Assembly: GCF_001830555.1 (NCBI RefSeq)
Contig: NZ_MIAM01000006.1
Coordinates: forward strand, 699-63,671
Length of the DNA stretch: 62,973 nucleotides
Direction: 5' to 3'
Origin: Sphingopyxis sp. RIFCSPHIGHO2_12_FULL_65_19
GTDB taxonomy: Bacteria; Pseudomonadota; Alphaproteobacteria; Sphingomonadales; Sphingomonadaceae
In this document: piece after piece, positions 8,536 through 17,164 of the stretch
Position numbering within the stretch: position 1 is the stretch's first letter
Layout: every line of letters starts with the position of its first letter
Translations under genes and position numbers: made by a program
The notes under the pieces: model-generated
The model's input: the letters and a program-made list of their open reading frames with translations, nothing else
Database searches by the model: none
Told to the model about the DNA's origin: nothing

Positions 8536-9053
8536 GCATCGACGAGCCCTCGCTGGCGCATCTGATGGCGGCGTCGCAGCGCGGCGACCGCGCCGCCTAT
8601 CGCGCGCTGCTCACCGATAGCCGCAAGTGGCTTGAACGCTATTTCGCGCGGCGCATCGCGCCCGCGCAAATCGACGACCTGGTCCAGGAAACGCTGGTGT
8701 CGATGCATCGCAAGCTGGCGACCTGGGATAGCGCACGCCCCTTCCTCCCATGGCTGGCGGCGATCGCGCGCTATCGCTGGATCGATATGCTGCGCCGCCA
8801 GCGCGACGAGGCCGAACTGGGCGACAATGACGCCGCGGTCGGGGCGGAGGACGAGGCCGTCCACGCCCGGCTCAGCCTCGACCGGATGCTGGGCCTGCTG
8901 CCGGCAGGACAGGCGCAGGCGATCACGCTGGTCAAGATCGAGGGTGCCTCGATTGCCGAAGCGTCGCAGATTTGCGGGCAAAGCGAATCGCTGGTGAAGG
9001 TGAATATCCATCGCGGGCTTAAAAAACTCGCAGGACTGATTGAAAGCGAATGA
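8532..9053 (+). CDS. sigF: ECF RNA polymerase sigma factor, SigF type
   Basis: 173-residue ECF sigma factor. Region 2 carries RYFARRIAPAQIDDLVQETLVSMHRK and the promoter-melting WLAAIARYRWIDMLRRQ block; region 4 carries a helix-turn-helix (ASIAEASQICGQSESLVKV, then HRGLKKL). Followed directly by an NrsF-type anti-sigma gene and sitting in a bufferin operon whose promoter matches the SigF consensus, it is the functional counterpart of Caulobacter SigF, which responds to copper or oxidising metal stress. The ATG overlaps the doxX stop. Confidence 0.9.
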   Translation: MSIDEPSLAHLMAASQRGDRAAYRALLTDSRKWLERYFARRIAPAQIDDLVQETLVSMHRKLATWDSARPFLPWLAAIARYRWIDMLRRQRDEAELGDNDAAVGAEDEAVHARLSLDRMLGLLPAGQAQAITLVKIEGASIAEASQICGQSESLVKVNIHRGLKKLAGLIESE

Positions 9054-9054
9054 A

Positions 9055-9705
9055 ATGAGCAACCTATCGATCGACGAGCTGATCGACGACCTTGCCGGCG
9101 ATCTTGCCCCGGTGCGCCCGCGCCGGGTGGCGCGCGGTTCGTTGTGGGTTGCCGCCGGCTGGGGGGCTGGGGCGGCGGCCCTGTTCTGGTTGTCGGGCGT
9201 GCGCCACGATCTGGCGGGCGGTATCATGATGCCGCCGCTGCCGTTGCTGGCCTTCTGGTTGGTGGTCGCGCTGGGCTTCGCCGCGGCGTGGAGCGCACTG
9301 CGCATGGGATTGCCGGGGGTCGGGCGCGATTACAGCGGCTGGCGTTGGGCAGGCCTTGCGGCATTGGCGCTGCCGCTGTCGGCGCTCGTGATGGCGCTCG
9401 GCGACGGCCACGCCGCGATGGAAGCGGCGCGCCCCGAAAACGGGCTTGGCTGCATGGTCGAGGGTGTGTTCGCAGGGCTGGGGGTTGGCGCGGCATTGTT
9501 CGCGTGGCTCAAGGCCGGCGCGCCGACATCGCCGGCACGGGCGGGCTGGGTGATCGGGATCGCGGCGGGCGCAGCGGGCGCCACGATCGTCGCATTGCAT
9601 TGCGCTTCAAACGACATGATCCACATCGCGCTGTGGCACGGCCTGGCCGTCGCGCTTTCCGGTATCGCCGGACGCGTCCTGCTGACACCCCTCCTGCGCT
9701 GGTAG
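9055..9705 (+). CDS. nrsF: NrsF-type anti-sigma-F factor (DUF1109), six-helix membrane protein
   Basis: 216-residue integral membrane protein with a short cytoplasmic N-terminus (SIDELIDDLAGDLAPVRP) followed by about six hydrophobic helices, the DUF1109 layout. The two conserved cysteines of the family are present at 133 (NGLGCMVEG) and 183 (LHCASNDMIH), close to Cys131/Cys181 reported for Caulobacter NrsF, where they are needed to release SigF. It should hold SigF at the inner membrane until copper or an oxidant acts on these cysteines. I use the ATG of MSNLSIDEL at 9055; an in-frame ATG at 9040 overlapping sigF adds five residues. Confidence 0.88.
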   Translation: MSNLSIDELIDDLAGDLAPVRPRRVARGSLWVAAGWGAGAAALFWLSGVRHDLAGGIMMPPLPLLAFWLVVALGFAAAWSALRMGLPGVGRDYSGWRWAGLAALALPLSALVMALGDGHAAMEAARPENGLGCMVEGVFAGLGVGAALFAWLKAGAPTSPARAGWVIGIAAGAAGATIVALHCASNDMIHIALWHGLAVALSGIAGRVLLTPLLRW

Positions 9706-9717
9706 GCGGCTGGACAG

Positions 9718-9759
9718 CATCTCCTTTGTGTGTTATTTGAATAATACACAAAGGAGATG
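9718..9759 (+). promoter_or_regulatory. 42-base near-perfect palindrome covering the ribosome site of the first head-GIN gene
   Basis: The arm CATCTCCTTTGTGT at 9718-9731 is matched by ACACAAAGGAGATG at 9746-9759, and the centre TTATTTGAATAA is also symmetric apart from its middle; one G-T pair breaks perfect symmetry. As RNA it forms a stem of about 20 pairs that buries the AAGGAG site just before the ATG at 9764. As DNA it could be a dimeric repressor operator. It also ends the bufferin operon, but there is no T-run for intrinsic termination. Confidence 0.7.
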
Positions 9760-9763
9760 CACG

Positions 9764-10516
9764 ATGCGGAACTGGATGATGGCGATTTTACCGCTGGTCC
9801 TTGTCACCGGCTGTAACGGCGCGGCGTCGGAAAGCGAAACGGCGGCCGAGCGGGAGGATCCGCCCGCCCGTGTCGGCCCGGTCGCAACCCAAAGCTTTGC
9901 GCTGACGGGGTTCACCGGCGTCGAAGTCGCCGGCCCCGACGATGTGACGATCCGCCAGGGCGATGCATTCTCGATTACCGCGCGGGGGCAGCAGGAATCG
10001 CTCGACCGGCTCGAAATCAGGCTCGACGGGACGCAACTCAAGATCGGTCGCAAGCGCGAGGGTTTCAGTTTTTCCAACCGCGACGATGACGATCTGGATA
10101 TCGCGATCACCATGCCCCGCCTGGATGCGGTGCGCCTGACCGGGTCGGGAACGATCGACGCCGATAGTATCGACGGCGATGCCGTCGAAGCGGTGCTGAC
10201 GGGGTCGGGCGACCTTAAGGTCGCGAAGCTGACGGCCAAGCGCGCCGACGTCACCGTGTCGGGGTCGGGCGACATCGAGATCGTTGGCGGCACGATCGAA
10301 GCCGGCGAGTTGAGCGTCACAGGATCGGGTGACATCGACGCCGAAGGCCTGGCCGCGGCGACGCTGGAGGTGTCGGTGACGGGATCGGGCAATGTCGATG
10401 CGCAGGCGACGGGCCAGGCCGATATCAGCATCCTGGGTTCGGGCGATGTGACGCTGGCGGGCGGTGCAAGCTGTACGAAGCGCCAGATGGGTTCGGGCAC
10501 TGTCAGTTGCAAATGA
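9764..10516 (+). CDS. Head-GIN domain (DUF2807) lipoprotein
   Basis: 250-residue secreted protein. The N-terminus MRNWMMAILPLVLVTGC is a lipoprotein signal with lipobox LVTGC, so it is probably acylated and anchored to a membrane. The rest is a DUF2807 (putative auto-transporter adhesin head GIN) beta-helix-like domain with repeated GSG turns (LTGSGTIDAD, LTGSGDLKV, VSGSGDIEI, VTGSGDIDA, VTGSGNVDA, LGSGDVTL, about 20 residues apart). Function in proteobacteria is unknown. The start is decided by AAGGAG within the palindrome at 9718-9759. A second head-GIN gene follows after 43 bases. Confidence 0.85.
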   Translation: MRNWMMAILPLVLVTGCNGAASESETAAEREDPPARVGPVATQSFALTGFTGVEVAGPDDVTIRQGDAFSITARGQQESLDRLEIRLDGTQLKIGRKREGFSFSNRDDDDLDIAITMPRLDAVRLTGSGTIDADSIDGDAVEAVLTGSGDLKVAKLTAKRADVTVSGSGDIEIVGGTIEAGELSVTGSGDIDAEGLAAATLEVSVTGSGNVDAQATGQADISILGSGDVTLAGGASCTKRQMGSGTVSCK

Positions 10517-10559
10517 CACGATGCTGGTGCCGCCGACCCGGACGGGTTAAGGCGGCACC

Positions 10560-11282
10560 ATGACCCCTGCCAGATCATGCGCCGCCCGATACGCCGCGAT
10601 TGCGGCGACCGCCCTGTGCCTTTCCGGTCCCGCATCTGCCGCCGAAAGGCGGTTCGGCCTCGCCAGTTTCGAGGCGATTGAGGTCAACGCCGATGTGACG
10701 GTCGAGGTGGTGAACCGCGCGCCCGTCAGCGCGGTTGCGACCGGCCCGCAGGATGCGCTCGACCGGCTGAGTGTCGAAGCGCGCGATGGAAAGCTGGTGA
10801 TCGGCGAACGGCAGTTTGCAGGCGACGAGCGCCGCCGGGGGCCGCGCGGGCCGGTGATCGTCCGAGTGAACGCGGCGAACCTGCGCTCGGCGACGCTCGC
10901 CGGGGCGGGATCGTTACAGGTCGATGCGTTAAAGGGACAGCGGGCAACGGTCGGGTTGAGTGGTCCCGGACGGCTCACCGTCGGTCAGATCGCCACCGAC
11001 CGGCTTTCGGTCGCGATGATCGGGAACGGCACGATGACCCTCGGCGGCGCCGCCAAGCAGGCGCGCATGACGCTGTCGGGCGCCGGCATGGTCGACGCCG
11101 GTTCGCTGGCCGTCGATGAATTGATCAGCGACAGCGAGGGTGCAGGCGACCATATTCTGCGCGCGGTCAAGAGCGCGGCGATTACCGCGCGCGGGGTCGG
11201 TAAAACCGTCGTGCTCGGCCGCCCGACCTGCACGGTCCGCAACGTCGGCAGCGGAGCGGTGACCTGCGGACCTGCGAAATAG
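10560..11282 (+). CDS. Head-GIN domain (DUF2807) secreted protein
   Basis: 240-residue paralogue of the preceding gene product. It has a cleavable Sec signal ending SGPASAAE rather than a lipobox, and the same domain (FEAIEVNADVTVEVVNRAPVSAV at the N-terminal side, then repeats such as LAGAGSLQVDA, LSGPGRLTV, MIGNGTMTL, LSGAGMVDA, NVGSGAVTCG). Probably periplasmic or outer-surface and expressed with its lipoprotein neighbour. The repeat spacing suggests a short right-handed beta-helix. No enzymatic residues stand out and the role is unknown. Confidence 0.82.
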   Translation: MTPARSCAARYAAIAATALCLSGPASAAERRFGLASFEAIEVNADVTVEVVNRAPVSAVATGPQDALDRLSVEARDGKLVIGERQFAGDERRRGPRGPVIVRVNAANLRSATLAGAGSLQVDALKGQRATVGLSGPGRLTVGQIATDRLSVAMIGNGTMTLGGAAKQARMTLSGAGMVDAGSLAVDELISDSEGAGDHILRAVKSAAITARGVGKTVVLGRPTCTVRNVGSGAVTCGPAK

Positions 11283-11313
11283 CCGACAAGAGTCGACTTT
11301 CGCGCCCTATCCG

Positions 11314-12117
11314 TCAGTGCCCCGTCGCACCCAGCCCGTCTATCTTCTTTGATTGACGGACGATCAGTCCCGGGAACCAGCGCGCGAGGCGTGACAGGCG
11401 CTTTGCCATCTTGCCGACGGTCGTGTGCACCTGGTCGCCGTGCACCGCGGCCCACGCCGCTTCGGCGACGCGTTCGACGGCGACGATCTCGAAACCGCTC
11501 GCGGACAGGCGACTGCGCGCCGGTTCGTTGCTGTCGGCGCTCACCTGATCGAGCAGCGGCGTGTCGATGAAGCCCGGCATCAGCGATCGCACCTTGATGC
11601 CATGTTTGGCGAACTCGATTTCGAGTGCTTCGGTCAGTCCGCGCACGGCAAATTTGGTGGCGGAATAGACGGCGAGACCCGCGACCCCATAAAATCCCGA
11701 CGCCGACCCGGTGTTGAGGATTGTCGATCCCGGCGTGGCGCGGAGCAGCGGCAGCGCCATGTAGATGCCATTGACGACGCCGCCGAAATTGATCGCGATC
11801 AGCCGGTCCGCTTCCTCCGGCGCCATGTCCATATATTGGCCGCCCGACCCGATTCCCGCATTGTTGAACAAGACGTCGAGGCGGCCGCCGCTCGCCGCGG
11901 AAAATTCGTCGAGCGCGGCCTTCCATTGATCGCGGTCGCGCACGTCCATGACGTGGCGCGACGCGGCACCGTCGCCCAGCAGCGCAGCGGTTTCGTCGAT
12001 CCCGGCGCGGTTGACGTCAGCGATTCCGACGAACCAGCCTTGCCCCGCGAAATGGCGCGCAACGGCGCGGCCAATGCCCGATCCGCCCCCGGTGATGAAA
12101 ATCGCCTTCCGTGCCAT
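11314..12117 (-). CDS. Short-chain dehydrogenase/reductase (SDR)
   Basis: 267-residue classical SDR with the TGGGSGIG cofactor loop near residue 10, the NNAG motif, catalytic Ser in NTGSASGFYG and Tyr-Lys in YSATK. The Asp after the second beta strand (IADVNR) suggests NAD(H). Substrate is not predictable. It starts MARKAIFITGG at 12117. A TTGACG-N4-CGTCAA palindrome lies 45 bases before the start, the same element found before the enoyl-CoA hydratase gene at 27190, so it may belong to an acyl-CoA or branched-chain amino-acid regulon. Confidence 0.88.
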   Translation of the reverse strand: MARKAIFITGGGSGIGRAVARHFAGQGWFVGIADVNRAGIDETAALLGDGAASRHVMDVRDRDQWKAALDEFSAASGGRLDVLFNNAGIGSGGQYMDMAPEEADRLIAINFGGVVNGIYMALPLLRATPGSTILNTGSASGFYGVAGLAVYSATKFAVRGLTEALEIEFAKHGIKVRSLMPGFIDTPLLDQVSADSNEPARSRLSASGFEIVAVERVAEAAWAAVHGDQVHTTVGKMAKRLSRLARWFPGLIVRQSKKIDGLGATGH

Positions 12118-12161
12118 CGCGCCTCTCCTTACATCATTGTCAGTGCGACAAAGATGCGAAG

Positions 12162-12177
12162 TTGACGTGCCCGTCAA
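12162..12177. promoter_or_regulatory. TTGACG-N4-CGTCAA operator-like palindrome upstream of the SDR gene
   Basis: TTGACGTGCCCGTCAA, perfect six-base arms around four bases, in the 12118-12228 intergenic region between divergent genes. The same arms recur at 27228-27243. The layout resembles operators of acyl-CoA/branched-chain degradation regulators such as LiuR-type MerR proteins; no such regulator gene is in the window. Confidence 0.55.
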
Positions 12178-12228
12178 GCGGCAATCGCGGCTTGGCAAGG
12201 CGGACGGCGCATGGCTAAGAGGGCGGCG

Positions 12229-12744
12229 ATGACTCGCGGCCTGCGCCTGATCCTCCTGTCCTTGCTGCTTTTGTGTGCCGGACTTGCCGCCCCGGCCCGC
12301 GCCGAGGTGGTCATCAGCTTTTACAGCCATGATTTCGGCGACCGTTTTCCGCACGCCTTCATCATGATGAAGGGACGGGTTGATGCAACCGGCGAGGCGG
12401 TCGACAGCAACTACGGCTTTACGGCGGTCTCGGTCAGCCCCGCCATCCTGTTCGGATCGGTGAAGGGCAAGGTCGAATCGTCCAAGTCCGACTATATCGA
12501 GAAGAGCGACCACCAGTTCGATGTCACGGTAGACGACGCGACCTATGCGCGCGTGCTGGCAAAGGTAGCCGAGTGGCGCGACCGCGACCAGCCGAGTTAC
12601 AGCCTGAACAAGCGCAATTGCGTCCATTTCGTCATGGAACTGGCCGAGGCGGTCGGGCTGAAGGTCAACCGCAAGAGCAAGTTGTTCAAGAAGCCCAAGA
12701 GCTTTCTTATCGAAGTGAAGGGGCTTAATCCGCAGCTGGGGTAA
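12229..12744 (+). CDS. Secreted protein with a permuted papain-like (NlpC/P60-like) His...Cys arrangement
   Basis: 171-residue exported protein: signal peptide MTRGLRLILLSLLLLCAGLAAPARA, then EVVISFYSHDFGDRFPHAFIM with a His, and about 110 residues later KRNCVHFVMELAEAVGL with a Cys followed by His. A His early and an N-C later is the order in permuted papain-fold proteins (LRAT/NlpC-like), so a thiol hydrolase or transferase is possible. This is inference; I recognise no named family. A GAGGG site favours the ATG at 12229; another in-frame ATG lies at 12211. The TonB-like gene follows after 12 bases. Confidence 0.6.
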   Translation: MTRGLRLILLSLLLLCAGLAAPARAEVVISFYSHDFGDRFPHAFIMMKGRVDATGEAVDSNYGFTAVSVSPAILFGSVKGKVESSKSDYIEKSDHQFDVTVDDATYARVLAKVAEWRDRDQPSYSLNKRNCVHFVMELAEAVGLKVNRKSKLFKKPKSFLIEVKGLNPQLG

Positions 12745-12756
12745 GGGGGCGCAGGG

Positions 12757-13746
12757 ATGATATTCAGCGGAGCCATAGTCTTTCTTTTGGCCGCCGATCT
12801 GTCGCAGCCGGGGAGCCCGGCGGACAATCCCGGCGCCTGGATCACGAGCGATGATTATCCGATCCGCGCGATGATGGAAGAAATGGAAGGCACGACGGGT
12901 TTTCGCCTGAACTATGATGCTGGCGGAATGCCAACGACGTGCGACATTATATCGCCCAGCGGGCACACCGAACTCGATGCGGCGACCTGCCGGCTCGCGA
13001 TGGAGCGCGCGCGCTTTAATCCCGGCCGCGATCAGGCGGGTAAACCGGTCGGCGGCACGTACCGCACGCGCGTCCGCTGGCAGATACCCCGGGGGGCCGG
13101 TGCCCCCGACCCGGCGATGGCGTTCCTGGAGGAAGATTTCCTGGACAATTGGCCGCGCGGTGCGCTCCCCAGCCCGGCCATGCGGCTACTCGATCCCGCC
13201 GACCATTATCCGGCCGCGGCGCGCAGCGCGCGTGTGGAAGGGATCGTCCGGATGCACCTCAAGATCGATCCGCTCGGCAAGGTAACCGATTGCGCCGTGA
13301 CCGCGGGCAGCGGATCGGATGAGTTGGACAAGGCCGCCTGCGACCTCATGCGGAGCGAGGGCGCGTTCTTGCCGGCGCTCGATGGCGCCGGAAAGCCCGC
13401 CGCCGCCACCTTTGCCGCAAGCTTTGCGTGGATGCTGCCGAGCGCCGATACGCCCGGCGATGCGACGCCCGAGGCGCCAATGCCGTTTCCCTTGGGCGAG
13501 CCCGGCAGCGCGACGATGTCGATCGTGATCAACGTCGATGGCAGCGCCAGCGACTGCCAGTTCAGCGGAACCGGGAAGCTGGCGTCGCCGCAGCCGGAAA
13601 TTTCGCCGTGCGATATTTTCGGCGGCGCGAGCCGATACGCGCCTTTTCGTGACGAACGTGGCCGACCCGTGGCGCGTCGCATTGTTTTTCACACCGACCT
13701 CTCGGTCGAGGATATTGCGTCAAAGCCGGCGCCGCCGACGCCATAG
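12757..13746 (+). CDS. Periplasmic protein with repeated TonB-C-like domains
   Basis: 329-residue protein starting with a short hydrophobic stretch (MIFSGAIVFLLAADLSQP). The central part has a TonB C-terminal-type domain: PADHYPAAARSARVEGIVRMHLKIDPLGKV followed by DCAVTAGSGSDELDKAACDLM. Flanking segments before (MPTTCDIISPSGHTELDAATC) and after (MSIVINVDGSASDCQF) have the same G-x-x-x-D-C pattern, so there are about three related units. There is no proline-rich TonB spanner, so this is not a classical energy transducer. Role unknown, probably envelope-located. Confidence 0.6.
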   Translation: MIFSGAIVFLLAADLSQPGSPADNPGAWITSDDYPIRAMMEEMEGTTGFRLNYDAGGMPTTCDIISPSGHTELDAATCRLAMERARFNPGRDQAGKPVGGTYRTRVRWQIPRGAGAPDPAMAFLEEDFLDNWPRGALPSPAMRLLDPADHYPAAARSARVEGIVRMHLKIDPLGKVTDCAVTAGSGSDELDKAACDLMRSEGAFLPALDGAGKPAAATFAASFAWMLPSADTPGDATPEAPMPFPLGEPGSATMSIVINVDGSASDCQFSGTGKLASPQPEISPCDIFGGASRYAPFRDERGRPVARRIVFHTDLSVEDIASKPAPPTP

Positions 13747-13797
13747 CGCGAATCTCTGGACGCAAACCGGCTTTCACCCTATATTCAGGCTCCGGGG

Positions 13798-13803
13798 TAT
13801 AAT
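13798..13803 (+). promoter_or_regulatory. Candidate -10 element (TATAAT) before the secA leader ORF
   Basis: A perfect TATAAT in an otherwise GC-rich region lies 36 bases before the TTG start at 13839. An obvious -35 hexamer is not seen; TTTCAC at 13772-13777 is poorly spaced. It would drive the leader ORF and, by readthrough, secA. Confidence 0.35.
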
Positions 13804-13838
13804 AATTCACGCCTTCGGAATGTGATCAGGGGCGTATT

Positions 13839-14105
13839 TTGCGGTTATTGCTGACCCTTTTGGCATTGCTGACCGGCTTGGCGACTGCCGACCGGGCCGT
13901 TGCCGCGCCCGCCGTCCCGGCGGCGATGGGGGCCTTGGTCATGCTGGCCGAAACGGCCGGCAAGGCGGAGGCCGGCGATGCCGAGCGTCGCCCGACGACG
14001 ACCGTCCCGACACGGCGCACCGCGGGCGGCAGCGGCAAACCGCGCAAGGCACCTCCGCCCCATCTTCCTGGCCTTCTTACCGGCAGCGACCGCGCACTCG
14101 AATAG
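13839..14105 (+). CDS. 88-residue secreted leader protein immediately upstream of secA (SecM-like candidate)
   Basis: The frame opens at a TTG (no ATG or GTG upstream before the in-frame stop at 13803) with a GGGG ribosome site. It encodes [20 protein letters not shown], a signal sequence, followed by a low-complexity Ala/Pro/Gly/Arg tail and [10 protein letters not shown] near the C-terminus (residues 69-78). A short exported protein directly before secA, followed by a terminator-like hairpin, fits the plan of translation-arrest regulators such as E. coli SecM; KAPPP resembles the RAPP-type arrest motif of alphaproteobacterial ApdP. That role is inference. Otherwise it is an unknown small secreted protein. 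Confidence 0.6.
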   Translation: MRLLLTLLALLTGLATADRAVAAPAVPAAMGALVMLAETAGKAEAGDAERRPTTTVPTRRTAGGSGKPRKAPPPHLPGLLTGSDRALE

Positions 14106-14144
14106 GGCTGCCGCGTCCCGGCGACCGTCCCGAACGGCGCCGCT

Positions 14145-14166
14145 GCCCCGTCCAGGGGCCTTTTTT
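14145..14166 (+). terminator. Intrinsic terminator or attenuator between the leader ORF and secA
   Basis: GCCCC, five-base loop, GGGGC (14145-14159), then C and six T residues, another T-run following at 14169-14173. It lies 40 bases after the leader stop and 58 bases before the secA start. It could end the leader transcript or act as a regulated attenuator of secA. Confidence 0.6.
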
Positions 14167-14223
14167 GCTTTTTCACGCGGCGACGATCGCTGCCCCGTCA
14201 TTCCCAATTCCAAGGAAATTTCC

Positions 14224-16959
14224 ATGTTTGCTGGCCTTGCCAAGAGCCTGTTCGGCTCGTCCAACGACCGTTATGTCGCCTCGATCCGCAAGATCGTCGA
14301 CAAGATCAACGCTTTCGAGCCTTCGATGGAGGCGCTCGATGACGCCGGGTTGCAGGCGCAGACGCAGAAATTTCGCGACCGCCTGGCGGCCGGTGAAACG
14401 CTCGACGATATCCTGCCCGAAGCCTTTGCGACGGTCCGCGAGGCCGCGGTCCGCACACTCGGGATGCGGCATTTCGACGTGCAGATGGTCGGCGGCGTCG
14501 TCCTCCATCGCGGCGAAATCGCCGAGATGGCGACGGGCGAGGGCAAGACGCTGATGGCGACTTTGCCCTGTTATCTTAACGCGCTGGAGGGGAAGGGTGT
14601 CCATGTCGTCACGGTCAACGATTATCTCGCGACGCGCGATGCCGAATGGATGGGCACCGTTTATGGCTTCCTGGGCCTGACCACTGGGATCATCGTTCCG
14701 AACCTCAACGAAACGCAGCGTCGCGCTGCCTATAACAGCGACATCACCTACGCGACGAACAACGAACTCGGCTTCGATTACCTGCGCGACAATATGAAGT
14801 TCGACCGGCAGCAGATGGTGCACCGCGAATTCAATTTCGGCATCGTCGACGAGGTCGATTCGATCCTGATCGACGAAGCGCGCACGCCGTTGATCATCTC
14901 CGGCCCGACCGACGACAAGTCGGAACTTTACATCCGCGTCAACGAAGTCGTGCTCAACCTGACCGAGGATGATTATGAGAAGGACGAAAAGTCCAAGGCG
15001 ATCAGCCTGACCGAAGACGGCACCGAGCATGTCGAGCGATTGCTCGAAGCCGCGGGCCTGCTTCAGGGCAACAATCTGTATGACATCGAAAATACCCAGG
15101 TCGTCCATCACGTGAATCAGGCGCTGAAGGCGATCCAGATGTTCCGGATCGACACCGACTATATCGTCAAGGACGGCAAGGTCGTGATCATCGACGAGTT
15201 CACCGGCCGCATGATGGACGGGCGCCGCTGGTCGGACGGCCTGCACCAGGCGGTCGAGGCGAAGGAAGGCGTGCAGATCGAGCCCGAAAATCAGACGCTC
15301 GCTTCGATCACCTTCCAGAATTATTTCCGCATGTATCCGAAGCTGTCGGGCATGACGGGCACCGCGGCGACCGAAGCCGCCGAATTCTTCGACATCTACA
15401 AGATGAATGTCGTGAATATCCCGACCAACCGCCCGATCGCGCGCATCGACGATGAAGATGAGTTCTACAAGAATATCACCGACAAGTTCGGCGCCATCGC
15501 CAAGACGATCCGCGAAGCGAACGAGCGCGGCCAGCCGGTTCTGGTCGGCACGGTGTCGATCGAAAAGTCCGAACTGCTGTCGTCCTTCCTTGAAAAGGAA
15601 GGTGTGCCGCACAGCGTCCTCAACGCGCGCTTCCACGAAAGCGAGGCGCATATCGTCGCACAGGCGGGCCGCACCGGCGCGGTGACGATCGCGACGAATA
15701 TGGCGGGCCGCGGCACCGACATCAAATTGGGCGGCAACGAAGAATTCCGGATCGACGACGAGTTGAAGGATTTGCCCGAAGGCCCCGAGCGCGACGCCGC
15801 GATCGAACGGATCAAGGCCGAAGTCGCCGCGGAGCGCGAGGCGGTGAAGGCCGCTGGCGGGCTGTTCGTGCTTGCGACCGAGCGCCACGAAAGCCGCCGC
15901 ATCGACAACCAGCTGCGCGGCCGTTCGGGGCGCCAGGGCGACCCCGGCCTGTCCAAATTCTACCTCTGCCTCGACGATGACCTGCTGCGCATCTTTGGCC
16001 CCGACACGCTGTTTTCCAAGATGATGAACAAGAACCTGGAGGACGGCGAGGCGATCGGGTCGAAATGGCTGTCGAAGGCGATCGAGACCGCGCAAAAGAA
16101 GGTCGAGGCGCGCAATTACGACATCCGTAAACAGGTGGTCGAGTATGACAATGTGATGAACGACCAGCGCAAGGTCATTTATGAACAGCGCGGCGAAATC
16201 ATCGACAGCGAGACCGTCGACGAGGTGATGGCGGCGATGCGCGCCGAAACGGTGAATGCGATCATCGCCGACGCGTGCCCGCCGGGCAGCTATCCCGAAC
16301 AGTGGAACATCGAACAGATGAAGGAGCGCGTCGCAGACATCCTCGACCTGTCGCCTCCGATCGACGACTGGATGCAGGAAGATGCGGTCGACGCCGAAAT
16401 TTTCGAGGAACGCATTCAGGCGGCGGCCGATGCGACCGCGGCCGAAAAGGCAGGGCTGGTCGACGAGGAAACGTGGCGGGGTATCGAAAAATCGGTGCTG
16501 CTCCAGACGCTCGACCATCATTGGAAAGAGCATCTGTCGACGCTGGATGCGCTGCGCCAGGTCGTCTTCCTGCGCGCCTATGCGCAGAAGCAGCCGATCA
16601 ATGAATATAAGCAGGAAGCCTTTGCCCTGTTCGAGCGCATGTTGTCGAACATCCGCGAGGATGTAACGCGCACCGTTGCGCGCATCGACCTGCGCTTTGA
16701 AGAGCCGGAGCCGATGCCGCTGCCCGACCTGCCCGATTTCCTGACGACGCACATCGATCCGTTTACGGGCGAGGATAACAGCGCCGATATCGACGGCGGC
16801 GATCTGGGCTTGATCGCCAACACGCTGCCGCCGATGCAGATCCCGCGTCCCGACCTGCCCGATGGCGACAATCCCTATGCGGCGCTCGACATCAGCCGCA
16901 ACGCGCCCTGTCCGTGCGGGTCGGGCCGCAAATACAAGCATTGCCACGGCGCCATTTGA
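14224..16959 (+). CDS. secA: Preprotein translocase ATPase subunit SecA
   Basis: 911-residue SecA motor that pushes unfolded preproteins through SecYEG. Seen in order: N-terminal [18 protein letters not shown], Walker A region [101 protein letters not shown], and the C-terminal zinc/SecB-binding motif [14 protein letters not shown]. Length is normal. The ATG at 14224 has an AAGGA site. Because of the upstream short secreted ORF and hairpin, secretion-responsive expression is plausible. Confidence 0.98.
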   Translation: MFAGLAKSLFGSSNDRYVASIRKIVDKINAFEPSMEALDDAGLQAQTQKFRDRLAAGETLDDILPEAFATVREAAVRTLGMRHFDVQMVGGVVLHRGEIAEMATGEGKTLMATLPCYLNALEGKGVHVVTVNDYLATRDAEWMGTVYGFLGLTTGIIVPNLNETQRRAAYNSDITYATNNELGFDYLRDNMKFDRQQMVHREFNFGIVDEVDSILIDEARTPLIISGPTDDKSELYIRVNEVVLNLTEDDYEKDEKSKAISLTEDGTEHVERLLEAAGLLQGNNLYDIENTQVVHHVNQALKAIQMFRIDTDYIVKDGKVVIIDEFTGRMMDGRRWSDGLHQAVEAKEGVQIEPENQTLASITFQNYFRMYPKLSGMTGTAATEAAEFFDIYKMNVVNIPTNRPIARIDDEDEFYKNITDKFGAIAKTIREANERGQPVLVGTVSIEKSELLSSFLEKEGVPHSVLNARFHESEAHIVAQAGRTGAVTIATNMAGRGTDIKLGGNEEFRIDDELKDLPEGPERDAAIERIKAEVAAEREAVKAAGGLFVLATERHESRRIDNQLRGRSGRQGDPGLSKFYLCLDDDLLRIFGPDTLFSKMMNKNLEDGEAIGSKWLSKAIETAQKKVEARNYDIRKQVVEYDNVMNDQRKVIYEQRGEIIDSETVDEVMAAMRAETVNAIIADACPPGSYPEQWNIEQMKERVADILDLSPPIDDWMQEDAVDAEIFEERIQAAADATAAEKAGLVDEETWRGIEKSVLLQTLDHHWKEHLSTLDALRQVVFLRAYAQKQPINEYKQEAFALFERMLSNIREDVTRTVARIDLRFEEPEPMPLPDLPDFLTTHIDPFTGEDNSADIDGGDLGLIANTLPPMQIPRPDLPDGDNPYAALDISRNAPCPCGSGRKYKHCHGAI

Positions 16960-17164
16960 TGCGGCTGCCGCGCGCTTCGGGGGCGCGCGGCAAGTCGTTG
17001 ATGTTACGGTAACACCATGCGTCATGAGCGCGCTTGCCAAGGCAGGCGGGCGCGATTAGCATCGGTTGTATAATCCCGGCGACCATGCAGTTGGCGGGCG
17101 ACGCAGCAGCAGGAACTTGGAGCGCCGCGCATACCGAAATCTCGGGCGCGCGGCAAAGGACGGC

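Noticed and set aside
14173..17040. 955-codon open frame opposite secA
   Set aside because: Shadow of secA; no ribosome site and no recognisable sequence.
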